From Saprospirales bacterium (GTDB lineage Bacteria > Bacteroidota > Bacteroidia > Chitinophagales > JADIYW01), in contig JADJSS010000010.1 in the NCBI GenBank assembly GCA_016711605.1, positions 1 through 64,000 on the forward strand: DNA of 64,000 nt, read 5' to 3'. Numbering within the stretch: position 1 is the stretch's first letter; each line of letters begins with the position of its first letter. Positions 19,478 through 28,810 of this stretch are shown here, piece by piece. The position numbers and the translations under genes were made by a program. The notes under the pieces were generated by a model that made no database searches, was not told the origin of the DNA, and worked only from the letters and a program-made list of their open reading frames with translations.

Positions 19478-20725
19478 TTATCGAGTTTGTCCGTTTCCAC
19501 GCACTATCCATTTTTCGGTAGTTAATTTTTCTAAAGCAAATGGACCGCGTGCATGTAGTTTTTGTGTTGAAATTCCAATTTCTGCGCCTAAGCCAAAGCA
19601 AGCTCCATCAGTAAAACGTGTGGAAGCATTGGTGTAAACTGCTGCTGCATCTACTTCATTTAAAAAACGTTCGCATTTTTCTGCATCATTTGAAACAATT
19701 GCTTCTGAATGTTTGGAAGAATATTTTGCAATATGTTCTAATGCTTCGTCAATATTTTCAACCGTTTTAATGGAACATTTTTGAGCAAGGTATTCAATGC
19801 CAAAATTATCGTCTGTTGCTTTTTTTAAATTAGGATAATTCTGCTGATTTAAGATTTCATACGCATCATAATCAGCAAAAACTTCAACATCAAATTCAGT
19901 AAAATCTTTAATTAATTTAGGTAAAAAAACGGCTACAATTTTCTTATCAACCAAAATAGAATCTAATGCATTGCAAACACTCGGACGTTGTGTTTTTGCA
20001 TTGATAACAATTTTTACTGCATCATTTAAGTTGGCTGAACTTTCTATATAAGTATGACAAACACCAGCACCCGTTTCGATAGTTGGCACTTTTGAATTTT
20101 CTCGAACGAAATCAATTAGCTGCTGCGAACCACGCGGAATTATAATGTCAACAAATTTTACAGCGTGCAATAATTCTGTAACAAATTTTCTATCAACTGG
20201 TAGCAACTGTACTACGTTTGTATCGATATTATATTCTTGTAATGCCTGATGAATAATTTCAACCAATGCAATATTAGTATATTCTGCATCGCTGCCACCT
20301 CGCAATACCACAGCATTTCCAGCAAACAAACATAATGCAGCAACATCAATGGTAACGTTAGGTCGTGCTTCATAAATTACACCAACTACACCAATTGGAA
20401 CGGTGATTTTTTGTATATGCAAACCATTTTCTAAGATATTATCAGATAAAATTTTATTGGTTGGATCGTCTAATTTTACAATATCATTTAAGCTATTTGC
20501 TAAATCATTAATTCTATTTTCATTTAATAATAATCTATCTTTTTTAGGATCTGAATCCTGCATTTTATCCAAATCTTTTTTATTTTCTAGTATAATTTTG
20601 GATTGATTTTCTAATAATAAATCAGCCAATCGTAGTAATATTTTTATCTTATTTTCTTTCGATAAATTTTTTATTAAAACAGAAGATTTGTGAGTTGCTT
20701 GTAGCAAATGTAAAATAGAATTCAT
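19478..20725 (-). CDS. proA: Gamma-glutamyl phosphate reductase (proline synthesis step 2)
   Basis: 415 residues, the normal size of ProA, an aldehyde-dehydrogenase-fold enzyme that reduces gamma-glutamyl phosphate to the semialdehyde with NADPH. Recognisable blocks are VPIGVVGVIYEARPNVTIDVAALCLFAGNAVVLRGG, the catalytic-Cys segment KTQRPSVCNALDSILV, and the closing TNASTRFTDGACFGLGAEIGISTQKLHARGP. It lies on the same strand as proB (22439-23479) but 1.7 kb downstream of it, with an ORF6N gene and an oppositely oriented metallo-beta-lactamase-fold gene in between, so the usual proBA pair has been opened. Confidence 0.96.
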   Translation of the reverse strand: MNSILHLLQATHKSSVLIKNLSKENKIKILLRLADLLLENQSKIILENKKDLDKMQDSDPKKDRLLLNENRINDLANSLNDIVKLDDPTNKILSDNILENGLHIQKITVPIGVVGVIYEARPNVTIDVAALCLFAGNAVVLRGGSDAEYTNIALVEIIHQALQEYNIDTNVVQLLPVDRKFVTELLHAVKFVDIIIPRGSQQLIDFVRENSKVPTIETGAGVCHTYIESSANLNDAVKIVINAKTQRPSVCNALDSILVDKKIVAVFLPKLIKDFTEFDVEVFADYDAYEILNQQNYPNLKKATDDNFGIEYLAQKCSIKTVENIDEALEHIAKYSSKHSEAIVSNDAEKCERFLNEVDAAAVYTNASTRFTDGACFGLGAEIGISTQKLHARGPFALEKLTTEKWIVRGNGQTR

Positions 20726-20825
20726 TATTTATTCATTTTAATAAAGTTATGTTACTGACAATCATTTTACAACAGTTCCATATTAAATTAGAATAAAGGT
20801 TTGTACTTTTTTTTTATCTTTATCT

Positions 20826-21818
20826 ATGCTTAAAAAGATTATAAAATATTCAATTTTAACTCTACTTACTTTGCTATTTTTGGCTGGATTAAAAATTGAA
20901 CTTATTGGAAAAAAAATAGAGCCATCATCTATAGAAAATTATATTTTAAAATCAGAAAATAAAAATAAAATCCGACTTACATTTTTAGGAACATCTGGTT
21001 TTATAATTAATTATAACAATAAGCAAATTGTTTGCGATCCATTTTTTAGTAATCCAAATATTTATTCAACGATCTTTAGTACGGCAAAATTACCAAAGCT
21101 GAATAATCTCATTGCTGATAGTTTATTCGATAATGTTTCAATGATTACCATTTCGCATGGACATTACGATCATTGTATGGATATTCAGAATTTTTTGCCA
21201 AATGAAAATACAAAAATTGTAAGTGACAAGAGTAATTTGCTAATGCTGAGTAGTGAAATTCAAAAAAATCAAAAAGTTGAAATTAAACATGATATCGAAA
21301 CAGATTGGATTTACGACCAAGATAGCACATTTAGAGTATTGCCAATTGCTTCTGTGCATGCACCACATATAGCAAACATTACCTTTTTGGATGGTATTTA
21401 TGAAAAAGCTCTAACAGAATTTCCTCAAAAATTATGGCAATGGAAAATGGGAAAATGTAATTCTTTTTTAGTTGATGTTTTACAAGATGATAGTGTAGTA
21501 TATCGCTTTGCGATGCTCGGTGGAAAGATGACAGAGAAATCAGAAAAACTATTAATTAAGAATTGCAAAGAAAGAAACTGTAATATGCTAGCACATATTT
21601 ATTGGAATAAAGACAGAAATTTCGATGATATTATTCGAATCAATCAACAATTAAAACCTGATGTATTATTACTACATCATTGGAATAGTTTTTTTGGAAA
21701 TGTAAATAAACCAGTACAATATTTCAGAACGACAAATTTACCTGAAGAATTAAAAAACTTTAAAATGAACCATGCAGATGCAAAAATTATGATGCCTTTT
21801 TCAAGCGTTGATTTATAA
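20826..21818 (+). CDS. Membrane-anchored metallo-beta-lactamase-fold hydrolase
   Basis: 330 residues: an N-terminal hydrophobic anchor (residues 5-23) and a metallo-beta-lactamase fold resembling the UlaG/NAPE-PLD-like branch. The zinc motif is SHGHYDHCMD with His111, His113, Asp115 and His116; a later IASVHAPH and the final LLHHWNSFF offer the remaining His ligands. The first strand TFLGTSGFIINYNNKQIVCDPFFS is typical of the family. The active site would face the periplasm. Substrate unknown. It is inserted in the opposite orientation between proB/ORF6N and proA and converges with the ORF6N gene with a 2-base gap between their stops. Confidence 0.8.
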   Translation: MLKKIIKYSILTLLTLLFLAGLKIELIGKKIEPSSIENYILKSENKNKIRLTFLGTSGFIINYNNKQIVCDPFFSNPNIYSTIFSTAKLPKLNNLIADSLFDNVSMITISHGHYDHCMDIQNFLPNENTKIVSDKSNLLMLSSEIQKNQKVEIKHDIETDWIYDQDSTFRVLPIASVHAPHIANITFLDGIYEKALTEFPQKLWQWKMGKCNSFLVDVLQDDSVVYRFAMLGGKMTEKSEKLLIKNCKERNCNMLAHIYWNKDRNFDDIIRINQQLKPDVLLLHHWNSFFGNVNKPVQYFRTTNLPEELKNFKMNHADAKIMMPFSSVDL

Positions 21819-21820
21819 AA

Positions 21821-22371
21821 TCATGATGCATCATTGGAAGAATTTGTCATTTTAAAACCAATAGGTGTTCTCTCAATTATTTCATTATTTTGAATTAATA
21901 ATTGCTTGATAGCATCAAAGACAATACTAAACTGTTCGTCATATTTCTCTTCTAACTTTAATATTTTATCGGATAATTCTTTATTTGATTCCAGTAATTG
22001 TCGCAATTTTATAAAAATTCGTACAATTTGTATGCTTACATCAACAGCGATTGCACTGTTAATTATACTTGCTAACATTACTGTTCCGTGTTCAGTAAAT
22101 ACGAAAGGTAAATATCGCTTTCCACCCCATTTGAAAACTTGAAGTCACAAATTGTGACTTCAAGTGTGTAATGTATTCTTTTTCAGTAAGTTGAAACATA
22201 AAATCTTTCGGAAATCGATGAATATTACGTTTGACTGCCTGATTTAAAACTTTTGTTTGTACTTGATAGAGTTCAGCTAAATCATTTCCGAAGCTTCGGA
22301 ACAAACATCACTTTAACACCGCGAATTAGATAGATTTTAGAGCCAATTTGTTTTTCTGAAATTTCTGACAT
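21821..22371 (-). CDS. ORF6N-domain protein (copy A), frameshifted
   Basis: A KilA-N-related ORF6N protein, thought to bind DNA; family members occur in phages and in many copies in Bacteroidota chromosomes. Start at 22371 gives [23 protein letters not shown], the normal opening. Two frame breaks follow: one beside a perfect 16-bp palindrome at 22286-22301, just before [20 protein letters not shown]; the other in a G-run near 22122, after which [20 protein letters not shown] restores the family pattern. The C-terminal part (residues from about 120) is a coiled-coil-prone tail ([19 protein letters not shown]). A second copy lies at 46847-47432. The segment encoding LKSQFVTSS is a 29-bp palindrome (22137-22165). 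It ends in TGA. Confidence 0.8.
22137..22165. repeat. Coding palindrome in ORF6N copy A
   Basis: Arms of 14 bases (acttgaagtcacaa / ttgtgacttcaagt) around one base. It encodes the LKSQFVTSS part of the ORF6N domain, and matches the palindrome at 47158-47188 in the second ORF6N gene except for a base-pair exchange that keeps the arms complementary. Confidence 0.9.
22286..22301. repeat. 16-bp perfect palindrome at an ORF6N frameshift
   Basis: ttccgaagcttcggaa is perfectly self-complementary and lies where the ORF6N pattern expects VMxDxDLAEL without extra residues. The reading frame changes at this point, so it may be a small insertion. Confidence 0.7.
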
Positions 22372-22438
22372 AAATAACTTGTTTGTTATTTAGATACACA
22401 AACATGTCAAATTCCATAAATTTTTTAAAATTTATTTT

Positions 22439-23479
22439 TTAAAGTAGCACAATATCATCAGCATGTGCTAAAATCAAGTTTTGTTGTTTGCTGTTTTTTT
22501 CAAAATTTTTAGATGATATTTTAGCACGAGCCACAGCAAATACATTACCATTTTCGTCAGTAATTTCAAATGCTTCATCTATAGAAAATTGCTGTTTTAT
22601 TGACTGTACACCAACCACTAACAAACTTTTTCTTTTTAACAAAGCTTTATGTGCTCCTTCATCTACTTGAACATTTCCAATAACTAAACTTCCACTTGCT
22701 AACCATTTTTGTCGAGCAGTTTTTGAAACAACTTTTGGCACACAAACCGTTCCTGTTTTCTCTTTTACAGCATTTATCAAACTATTTTTTTCTCTTGCAG
22801 AAAAAATAACTACTTTAATTCCCATGCTTGTAGCTAAATGTGCAAAGGTAAGTTTGCTAGTCATTCCACCTAAACCAGCGTCCGATTTTTCATTATTAGC
22901 AAGCGATAAAATTTTATCATTAAAATCATCAATTCGTGTTACCACTTTTCCACTTTTATCCAAAACACCATTTACAGTAGTACCTATTAATAAAATTTCT
23001 GCACCAAAACCAGCAGCTAATAATGTTGCTAATTCATCATTATCTGAAAATTTTAATTCTCGCGAACTTACCACATCATTTTCATTCGCAATTGGAATAA
23101 TTCCATTCTTCCAAAGTTCTTCATATGTTGCTCGCAATTGTAAGAATTTAATCCTATCAGAAAAGTGACTACGTTCGCACAAACTTTGTGCAATAGGAAT
23201 TTTATATTTTTTAAATGCTTCTGTATATTTATGAATTAAAATAGGATTACCAATCGCAGCAGCAGCTTTGCGCTCTTCAATTTTTCCTGTATAATTTTTA
23301 ATAAATTTTTTACCAGTACCAACTGCACCAGATGAAACCATTACGATGTGATATTTTTTGTGCAACAAGGCAATCTGATGCGCAACTTGCAAAACAACGG
23401 CTTCATCTAAATTGCCATTTTTATCAGTTATTGATGAAGTTCCGATTTTAAATACGAGTATTGGTTTCTGATTTTGCAT
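22439..23479 (-). CDS. proB: Glutamate 5-kinase (proline synthesis step 1)
   Basis: 346 residues, consistent with an amino-acid-kinase domain plus a shortened C-terminal PUA domain. The N-terminal phosphate loop is LVFKIGTSSITD; VMVSSGAVGTGKK, PIANENDVVSSRELKFSDNDELATLLA (glutamate and catalytic Asp region) and DAGLGGMTSKLTFAHLATSMGIKV are typical GK blocks. The enzyme phosphorylates the gamma carboxylate of glutamate and is normally the feedback-inhibited step of proline synthesis. proA is found downstream on the same strand at 19478-20725 but separated by two unrelated genes. The start at 23479 is preceded by 73 bases shared with the divergent cupin gene. Confidence 0.95.
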   Translation of the reverse strand: MQNQKPILVFKIGTSSITDKNGNLDEAVVLQVAHQIALLHKKYHIVMVSSGAVGTGKKFIKNYTGKIEERKAAAAIGNPILIHKYTEAFKKYKIPIAQSLCERSHFSDRIKFLQLRATYEELWKNGIIPIANENDVVSSRELKFSDNDELATLLAAGFGAEILLIGTTVNGVLDKSGKVVTRIDDFNDKILSLANNEKSDAGLGGMTSKLTFAHLATSMGIKVVIFSAREKNSLINAVKEKTGTVCVPKVVSKTARQKWLASGSLVIGNVQVDEGAHKALLKRKSLLVVGVQSIKQQFSIDEAFEITDENGNVFAVARAKISSKNFEKNSKQQNLILAHADDIVLL

Positions 23480-23552
23480 ATTGAAGTTCTAAAATACTTA
23501 TCCTATTATAATTAATCAAAAAAGATGTGCAAATTTGACCTTAAATTAATCT

Positions 23553-24008
23553 ATGTTGAACGTACAAGATTTTATTGAACAATATCAATTAGAAAAGCAT
23601 CCAGAAGGTGGTTTTTACAAACGTACTTTTTTGCATAGCGATAATTTATTTTCTTCCATTTTATTTTTACTAACTAAAAATAATTTTTCTGCATTTCATA
23701 AAATAAAATCAGATGAACAATGGAATTGGTATTTTGGTGATGCAATTATTATACATGAAATAGATTTAGAAGGAAAATATCATCAAACAATTCTGTCCAA
23801 TAAAAAAGAGCATTTAAATTTTCAATATGTTGTAAAAGCAAATCATTGGTTTGCCAGTGAATGTGTTGGTGATGAAGGTTTCGCCTTTTGTGGTTGCACG
23901 GTTGTACCTGCATTTAGTTTTGAAGAATTTGAATTAGCTGAAAGAGACAAATTAATTAAAGAATTTCCACAACATCAAGCATTAATAAACAAATTTACAA
24001 GACAATAA
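23553..24008 (+). CDS. Cupin_5 (DUF985) family protein
   Basis: 151 residues with the pattern of the Cupin_5/DUF985 family: YQLEKHPEGGFYKRTF at the start, SAFHKIKSDEQWNWYFGDAIIIHEID in the first half and ANHWFASECVGDEGFAFCGCTVVPAFSFEEFELA near the end. These are single-domain beta-barrel proteins of unknown or sugar-related function; the His and Glu residues in the cited blocks line a possible metal site. The downstream RsmB-like gene starts 3 bases after its stop, so they form an operon, although a functional link is not known. Confidence 0.87.
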   Translation: MLNVQDFIEQYQLEKHPEGGFYKRTFLHSDNLFSSILFLLTKNNFSAFHKIKSDEQWNWYFGDAIIIHEIDLEGKYHQTILSNKKEHLNFQYVVKANHWFASECVGDEGFAFCGCTVVPAFSFEEFELAERDKLIKEFPQHQALINKFTRQ

Positions 24009-24011
24009 AAC

Positions 24012-25228
24012 ATGTCAAAGCCAATTAAACTGCATAAACCGTTGCTGGAAATTGTAAAAAATGGATTGCACGAAATTTTTAATAATGGAATTTATGCTGA
24101 CAAAGAAGTACAGCATATTTTATTAAACAATAAACAATTTGGTTCACGCGATAGAAGTTTTATTGCAGAAACCATTTATGATATTGTTAGATGGAAACGT
24201 AATTATGAGCAGTTAATGGTCAATAGAAAATGGTCGATTGGAAATTGGAATAATTATATATTGATTAGTTTATTAAACAGAAAAAAAGAAATCGTAAATC
24301 CTGAAATTTTTGATTGTGAATTTGATATTTCTAAACCGGAAAATTGGTTGATAAATTTTGATGGAAGAATTAGTTTTCCTGAATGGTTAGATAAAAAATG
24401 TTTCGATGAAATTGGTGAAGATTGGAATAGTATTGCAACTGCATTAAATATTCCTGCAAAAACTTTTATCAGAGTTAACACGTTAAAAATTACACCAGAA
24501 AATTTATTAGAATTATTATTGAAAGAGAATATTGATGCAAAAATCACGAATCCAACAGCATTAGAAAAAACAGGATTTTCTTTTAAAAACTGTATTGAAA
24601 TATCATCAAAAAACAATTTGAAAAACTCTACTTTTTATAAATCAGGTTTTTTTGAATTTCAAGATTTAGGTTCACAATTAATTGGTGAATTTTGTGATTT
24701 AAAATCAAATCAAATCGTGTTGGATTTGTGCGCTGGTGCTGGTGGAAAGAGTTTGCATCTGTCAGCGATTTTACAAAACAAAGGAAAAATTTATGCAACT
24801 GACTTTAAGCCAGAACGTACTAAAACATTAGCCAATCGAGCAAATAACGCTGGTTGCAAAAACATAGAAATTATTTCATTTGAAAAAGCAATGTTCTTAA
24901 AAAATTTGGATGTTATTTTAATAGATGCGCCTTGTTCTGGCATAGGTACGATTAAACGAAACCCTGATGTAAAATGGAAACTAAAAATTCTGACATTGAC
25001 AATTATAAAACAATTCAAGCAGCATTACTAGAAAAATACGATTCGTTGATTCATAAAAATGGTAAACTTATTTATGCAACTTGTAGTATTTTACCAAGTG
25101 AAAGTGAATTGCAAATTCAGCATTTTTTAAAAAACAATCCTGATTTTGAATTAGTAAAAGAAATTAAACTATCACCAGCATTTTATGGTGTTGATGGATT
25201 TTATATGGCTGAAATAGGATGGAAATAA
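24012..25228 (+). CDS. RsmB/NOL1-like 16S rRNA m5C methyltransferase, frameshifted
   Basis: About 405 residues when restored. The N-terminal part is the RsmB/NusB-like helical domain (HEIFNNGIYADKEVQHILLNNKQFGSRDRSFIAETIYDIVRW). The Rossmann methylase part has VLDLCAGAGGKSLHLS (SAM loop), ATDFKPERTKTL, the motif IV DAPCSGIGTIKRNPDVKW with one conserved Cys, and motif VI YATCSILPSESE with the nucleophilic Cys. The frame breaks near 24982 at CTAAAAATTC, where one missing A restores TKNSDIDNYKTIQAALLEKY and the reading continues to 25228. Family members methylate C5 of cytidine in rRNA. Because the break is a single base in an A-run and both halves are well conserved, I treat the gene as intact in life. 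Confidence 0.9.
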
Positions 25229-25285
25229 TGTAGTAATGTAATAATGAAGTAATGAAGTAATGAAGTAATGTAGTAATGTAATAAT
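25226..25285. repeat. Tandem repeat of an 8-9 bp unit
   Basis: Starting at the stop codon of the RsmB-like gene, units of taatgaag / taatgtag are repeated about seven times. A related attactacattatttcatt sequence follows at 25322, pointing the other way. No spacers or conserved repeat length, so it is not a CRISPR. Confidence 0.8.
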
Positions 25286-25357
25286 TAAATGATAGAGAAA
25301 CATATCTATAGTAATATTCATTACTACATTATTTCATTTTCAAATTAATACATTCTC

Positions 25358-25960
25358 TCATTTAACTTGATGTCTTTTTTTCAAAACATCAATTACGTCA
25401 TTCAAAGAAATATTTTTTTCTGCAAATAAAACCAATAAATGAAACAGCAAATCAGCGCTTTCATTCTTAAATAAATCATCGTTCTTATCTTTTGCTTCGA
25501 TAACTACTTCAACCGCTTCTTCGCCAACTTTCTGAGCTATTTTATTCAATCCTTTTTCAAAAAGTGAATTCGTGTAAGAACCTTCTTTTGGATTTTGTTT
25601 TCTATCTAAAATAACTTTTTCTAATTGATGTAAAAATGAAAAATCATCTTTATTTTTTTCGTACCAACAAGTATCATTTCCAGTATGACAAACTGCGCCA
25701 ACAGGTTTTGCTTTAATTAAAAAAGTATCGTTATCACAATCTAATTTAATATCAATAACTTCTAAAAAATTACCGCTTTCTTCACCTTTTGTCCATAAGC
25801 GATTTTTACTGCGAGAAAAGAAAGTTACCTTGTTTGTTTCTTTGGTTTTTGCAAAACTTTCTTCGTTCATAAAACCAAGCATTAATACTTTTCCTGTATC
25901 GAAATCCTGAATAATTGCTGGCAATAAACCATTTAAGTCTTTTGTGAAATCTGGTGTCAT
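25358..25960 (-). CDS. hisIE: Bifunctional phosphoribosyl-AMP cyclohydrolase / phosphoribosyl-ATP pyrophosphatase
   Basis: 200 residues, the usual size of HisIE. The N-terminal half is the cyclohydrolase: VLMLGFMNEESFAKT, VTFFSRSKNRLWTKGEESGN, then DCDNDTFLIKAKPVGAVCHTGNDTCWY with the Asp and Cys that bind magnesium and zinc. The C-terminal half is the pyrophosphatase: EGSYTNSLFEKGLNKIAQKVGEEAVEVVIEAK and the DLLFHLLVLF helix. It performs steps two and three of histidine synthesis in the cytoplasm. No other his gene is nearby; it is followed upstream on the same strand by a small unknown gene whose stop is 11 bases before its start. Confidence 0.95.
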   Translation of the reverse strand: MTPDFTKDLNGLLPAIIQDFDTGKVLMLGFMNEESFAKTKETNKVTFFSRSKNRLWTKGEESGNFLEVIDIKLDCDNDTFLIKAKPVGAVCHTGNDTCWYEKNKDDFSFLHQLEKVILDRKQNPKEGSYTNSLFEKGLNKIAQKVGEEAVEVVIEAKDKNDDLFKNESADLLFHLLVLFAEKNISLNDVIDVLKKRHQVK

Positions 25961-25971
25961 TCTTTAAAAAT

Positions 25972-26226
25972 CTAATTAATTAAAAATCCTTGCAATTTCA
26001 ATTGCGCCTGTATTTGTTTAAAATCTTCTTCGTATTGCCAATAAATAATTCTGTTGTGTGCATACGATGTTAAAATATATTTTTCAGAAATGGATAAAAT
26101 ACGATTTACCGCAATCAATTTTTCGGTTGGTTCGTTTACTTCAATTGTTTCTTCAATTTCTTTGTTGTGTTCATCATAACCATGCACTACTATATAATTT
26201 TTGGTATGTATTTTAATGAAATTCAT
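25972..26226 (-). CDS. Small protein of unknown function upstream of hisIE
   Basis: 84 residues, no signal peptide, mixed beta and helix by pattern, with a beta-rich start (FIKIHTKNYIVVHGYD) and a helical end (EEDFKQIQAQLKLQG). I do not recognise a family. It is likely cotranscribed with hisIE, which begins 11 bases after its stop. The composition is like the neighbours, and the ATG at 26226 is the only sensible start. Possibly a house-keeping protein limited to Bacteroidota. Confidence 0.6.
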   Translation of the reverse strand: MNFIKIHTKNYIVVHGYDEHNKEIEETIEVNEPTEKLIAVNRILSISEKYILTSYAHNRIIYWQYEEDFKQIQAQLKLQGFLIN

Positions 26227-26343
26227 TGTACAATATTTAGTTAAAAATACACAAAATCAATCTGCAAAGTAAATTCATAAGTGAATTGATTACTAAATAA
26301 TTGTAAACTTTTGAAGCCGAACGTTTGTTAGTTTAAAATGTAG

Positions 26344-26351
26344 TATTTTTG
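26344..26351 (+). promoter_or_regulatory. Possible Bacteroidota -7 box (TAnnTTTG)
   Basis: TATTTTTG lies 20 bases before the GTG start of the ABC exporter gene, with a TTTG 16 bases upstream of it at 26324-26327. Bacteroidota promoters use TTTG and TAnnTTTG about 19-21 bases apart, so the spacing is shorter than usual. Confidence 0.35.
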
Positions 26352-26371
26352 TTTACTAAATTTCAATCAAA

Positions 26372-28165
26372 GTGGCTATTCCAAACAGAGCATCAGATGA
26401 TTTACCAAAAGGAAAACTCAATAAATCTTCGCTCCAAAAATCCAAACAATTATTTTCTTACATAAAACCATACAAATGGTATTTTTTTTTAGGAATTTTT
26501 TCTTGGTATTTTCCAGCGTAACATCAATGGTTTTACCAAAAGGAATTGGTTTATTGGTAGACTCATCAGTTGGAAATCCAACAGGAATTTTAAAAAACAG
26601 AAATGAAATTGCTTTGCTTTTAGCAAGCGTTATGATTTTTCAAGGATTATTTTCATTCATGCGTGTGTTGGTTTTTGCAAAAGTAAATGAGCCAGCATTA
26701 GCAAATATTCGTAAAGATTTGTATAACAAAATAATATGCTTACCTATTCCATTTTTTGAAAACACCAGAGTTGGTGAATTAAACAGCAGAATTACAAATG
26801 ATGTTGCTGCTTTACAAGATACTTTATCACTAACGTTAGCAGAATTTTTTCGCCAAATTGCCATTTTATTTTTTGGAATTATTTTGTTGATTATTGCAAG
26901 TCCAAGATTGACATTAATAATGATGGCTTCGTTTCCAGTAATTATTTTGTTAACAATTTATTTTGGAAGATTTATAAGAACTAACTCCAAAAAAACGCAA
27001 GATGCATTAGCAGATGCGAATGTTGTAGTTGATGAAACATTTCAAGCGATCAATGCAGTGAAAGCTTATTCAAACGAACTTTTTGAATCTAAACGATTTG
27101 GATTTCAAATTGATAAATCGATGAATCTTGGATTGAAAAATGCTATCTACAGAGGTGCGTTTATTTCATTTATAATCATTGCATTATTTGGTTCATTGAT
27201 TTTTTGTAATTTGGGAAGGCACAGGAATGGTTGAACAAAAAATAATTACTATTGGTAAACTGATTGAATTTTTGATGTATACCGTTTTTATTGGTGCATC
27301 GATTGGTGGAATGAGTGATACATTTGTACGATTATTAAAAGCAATTGGTGCAACAGAACGTATTGTAGATATTTTAAACACACCACAAGAAACAGATACA
27401 CAACCATTAAATATTCAGAAATTAAAAGGTTCCATTCAATTTAGTGATATTGCATTTACCTATCCATCAAGATTAGATATGCCTATTTTTGAGCATTTAA
27501 ATTTTGAAATAAAATCTGGAGAAAAAGTAGCATTAGTTGGTCCATCAGGTGCAGGAAAATCTACCATCATTCAATTATTATTAAAATTCTATAATGTTAA
27601 TGCTGGAAAAATATTAATAGACGATACGGATATTAATTCGATTTCATTAAAGCAATTACGCGGAAATTTAGCCATTGTACCACAAGAAGTTTTACTATTT
27701 GGTGGCACAATTAAAGAGAATATTTTGTATGGGAAATTAAATGCTACTGATGATGAAATTTTGATGGCAGCAACCAAAGCTAATGCCATGGAATTTATAT
27801 CCAAATTTCCTGAAGGTTTGGATACCATTGTTGGTGAACGTGGAATTAAATTATCAGGTGGACAACGTCAGCGTATTGCTATTGCGCGCGCAATTTTAAA
27901 AGATCCAGCAATTTTATTATTAGATGAAGCAACAAGTGCATTAGATGCAGAATCAGAAAAATTAGTTCAACAAGCACTCGAAACCTTAATGGAAAATAGA
28001 ACAACTATTATTATAGCACATCGTTTATCTACCATTAGAAATGTAGACAAAATATTAGTAATTAATCAAGGAAAAATTGTGGAACAAGGTAGCCACTATG
28101 AATTAAGTAACCTAGAACATGGTTTATATAATAATTTGTTGACGTTGCAGTATCAGCTCAATTAA
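26372..28165 (+). CDS. MsbA-type ABC exporter (permease plus ATPase), two frameshifts
   Basis: About 597 residues when restored. The best start is the GTG at 26372 (VAIPNRASDDLPKG). The frame breaks in the T-runs of 26479-26505 and again at 27201-27206, where six T instead of five hide the reading FGSLIFVIWEGTGMVEQ. The permease half has six membrane helices and conserved NARKDLYNKI-like coupling sequence (ANIRKDLYNKIICLPIPFFENTRVGELNSRI). The ATPase half has Walker A GPSGAGKST, signature LSGGQRQRIAIARA, Walker B ILLLDEATSALD and the H-loop AHRLST. It would work as a homodimer in the inner membrane exporting lipids or drugs. Both breaks are homopolymer slips, so the gene is probably whole. 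Confidence 0.92.
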
Positions 28166-28770
28166 TTCGAGAAATCAGCAATTGCATTTTTAAAAACTAA
28201 GTTTTCAATTTTACAATAACCGTTTGCTGTTACTGCTTGCAACTTAGCATCTAATACGCCAGAAATTGTTTTATTTGCTTTACTGTATCCAGTTAATTTT
28301 AAAGTACCTTCATTATTGTAAATAGTTCCACCAAACATCGCATTTACTCCAACTTCATCTTTAACGAAAGCTGTAATTAAAATCTTTTGACCATCTACAA
28401 ACTTTGTTTGAAAAGGAATTTTATCTAATAATCTAAAATCTCTGATTGCTATATAGACTTCAATTTGTTGTTTTTTATCATACAGTTTCACCAAATAATA
28501 TTGATCATTGCTAATCATATCCATACCACTATTCATTAAGTGTTCAACTTTATGTTTTGACGCATCAATACCATTAAAAGGTCGGTTCATAATTGTACCA
28601 TGCGAAATTGGTTCAATTTCTTTTGGTTTATGATAATAGTAAGATGAATCTACAATTTCTGCTGCTTCTTCAGGAGATTGTTGTAATTTTAATTTATACC
28701 TGAATTTGTATACTAATGCTAATAAAATTAGCAAAGGAATAACTTTCAATAATGATTTATAATGATTCAT
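28162..28770 (-). CDS. Single-pass membrane protein of unknown function
   Basis: 202 residues: one N-terminal membrane segment (LLKVIPLLILLALVYKF, residues 7-23) and an extracytoplasmic domain that looks beta-rich (YYLVKLYDKKQQIEVYIAI, TAFVKDEVGVNAMFGGTIYNNEGTLKLTGYS). No family recognised. Its stop overlaps the stop of the convergent ABC exporter by four bases (the shared ttaa). It is the last gene of a minus-strand run that starts with the subtilase and mnmD genes, with a 40-base gap after the FAD oxidoreductase. Confidence 0.7.
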   Translation of the reverse strand: MNHYKSLLKVIPLLILLALVYKFRYKLKLQQSPEEAAEIVDSSYYYHKPKEIEPISHGTIMNRPFNGIDASKHKVEHLMNSGMDMISNDQYYLVKLYDKKQQIEVYIAIRDFRLLDKIPFQTKFVDGQKILITAFVKDEVGVNAMFGGTIYNNEGTLKLTGYSKANKTISGVLDAKLQAVTANGYCKIENLVFKNAIADFSN

Positions 28771-28810
28771 ACTAAATTTAGTTTTTTAATCTTTGCAAAG
28801 TTAATAGAAA

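Noticed and set aside
21821..22371. ORF6N genes considered as evidence of a prophage
   Set aside because: There are no structural, integrase or lysis genes nearby; chromosomal ORF6N genes are common in Bacteroidota.
25226..25285. Tandem repeat considered as a CRISPR array
   Set aside because: Units are 8-9 bases without spacers, and no cas gene is in the window.
26479..27240. Programmed frameshifting in the ABC exporter
   Set aside because: The two breaks are a T-run slip in each case and lie at places without stimulatory structures; errors explain them better.
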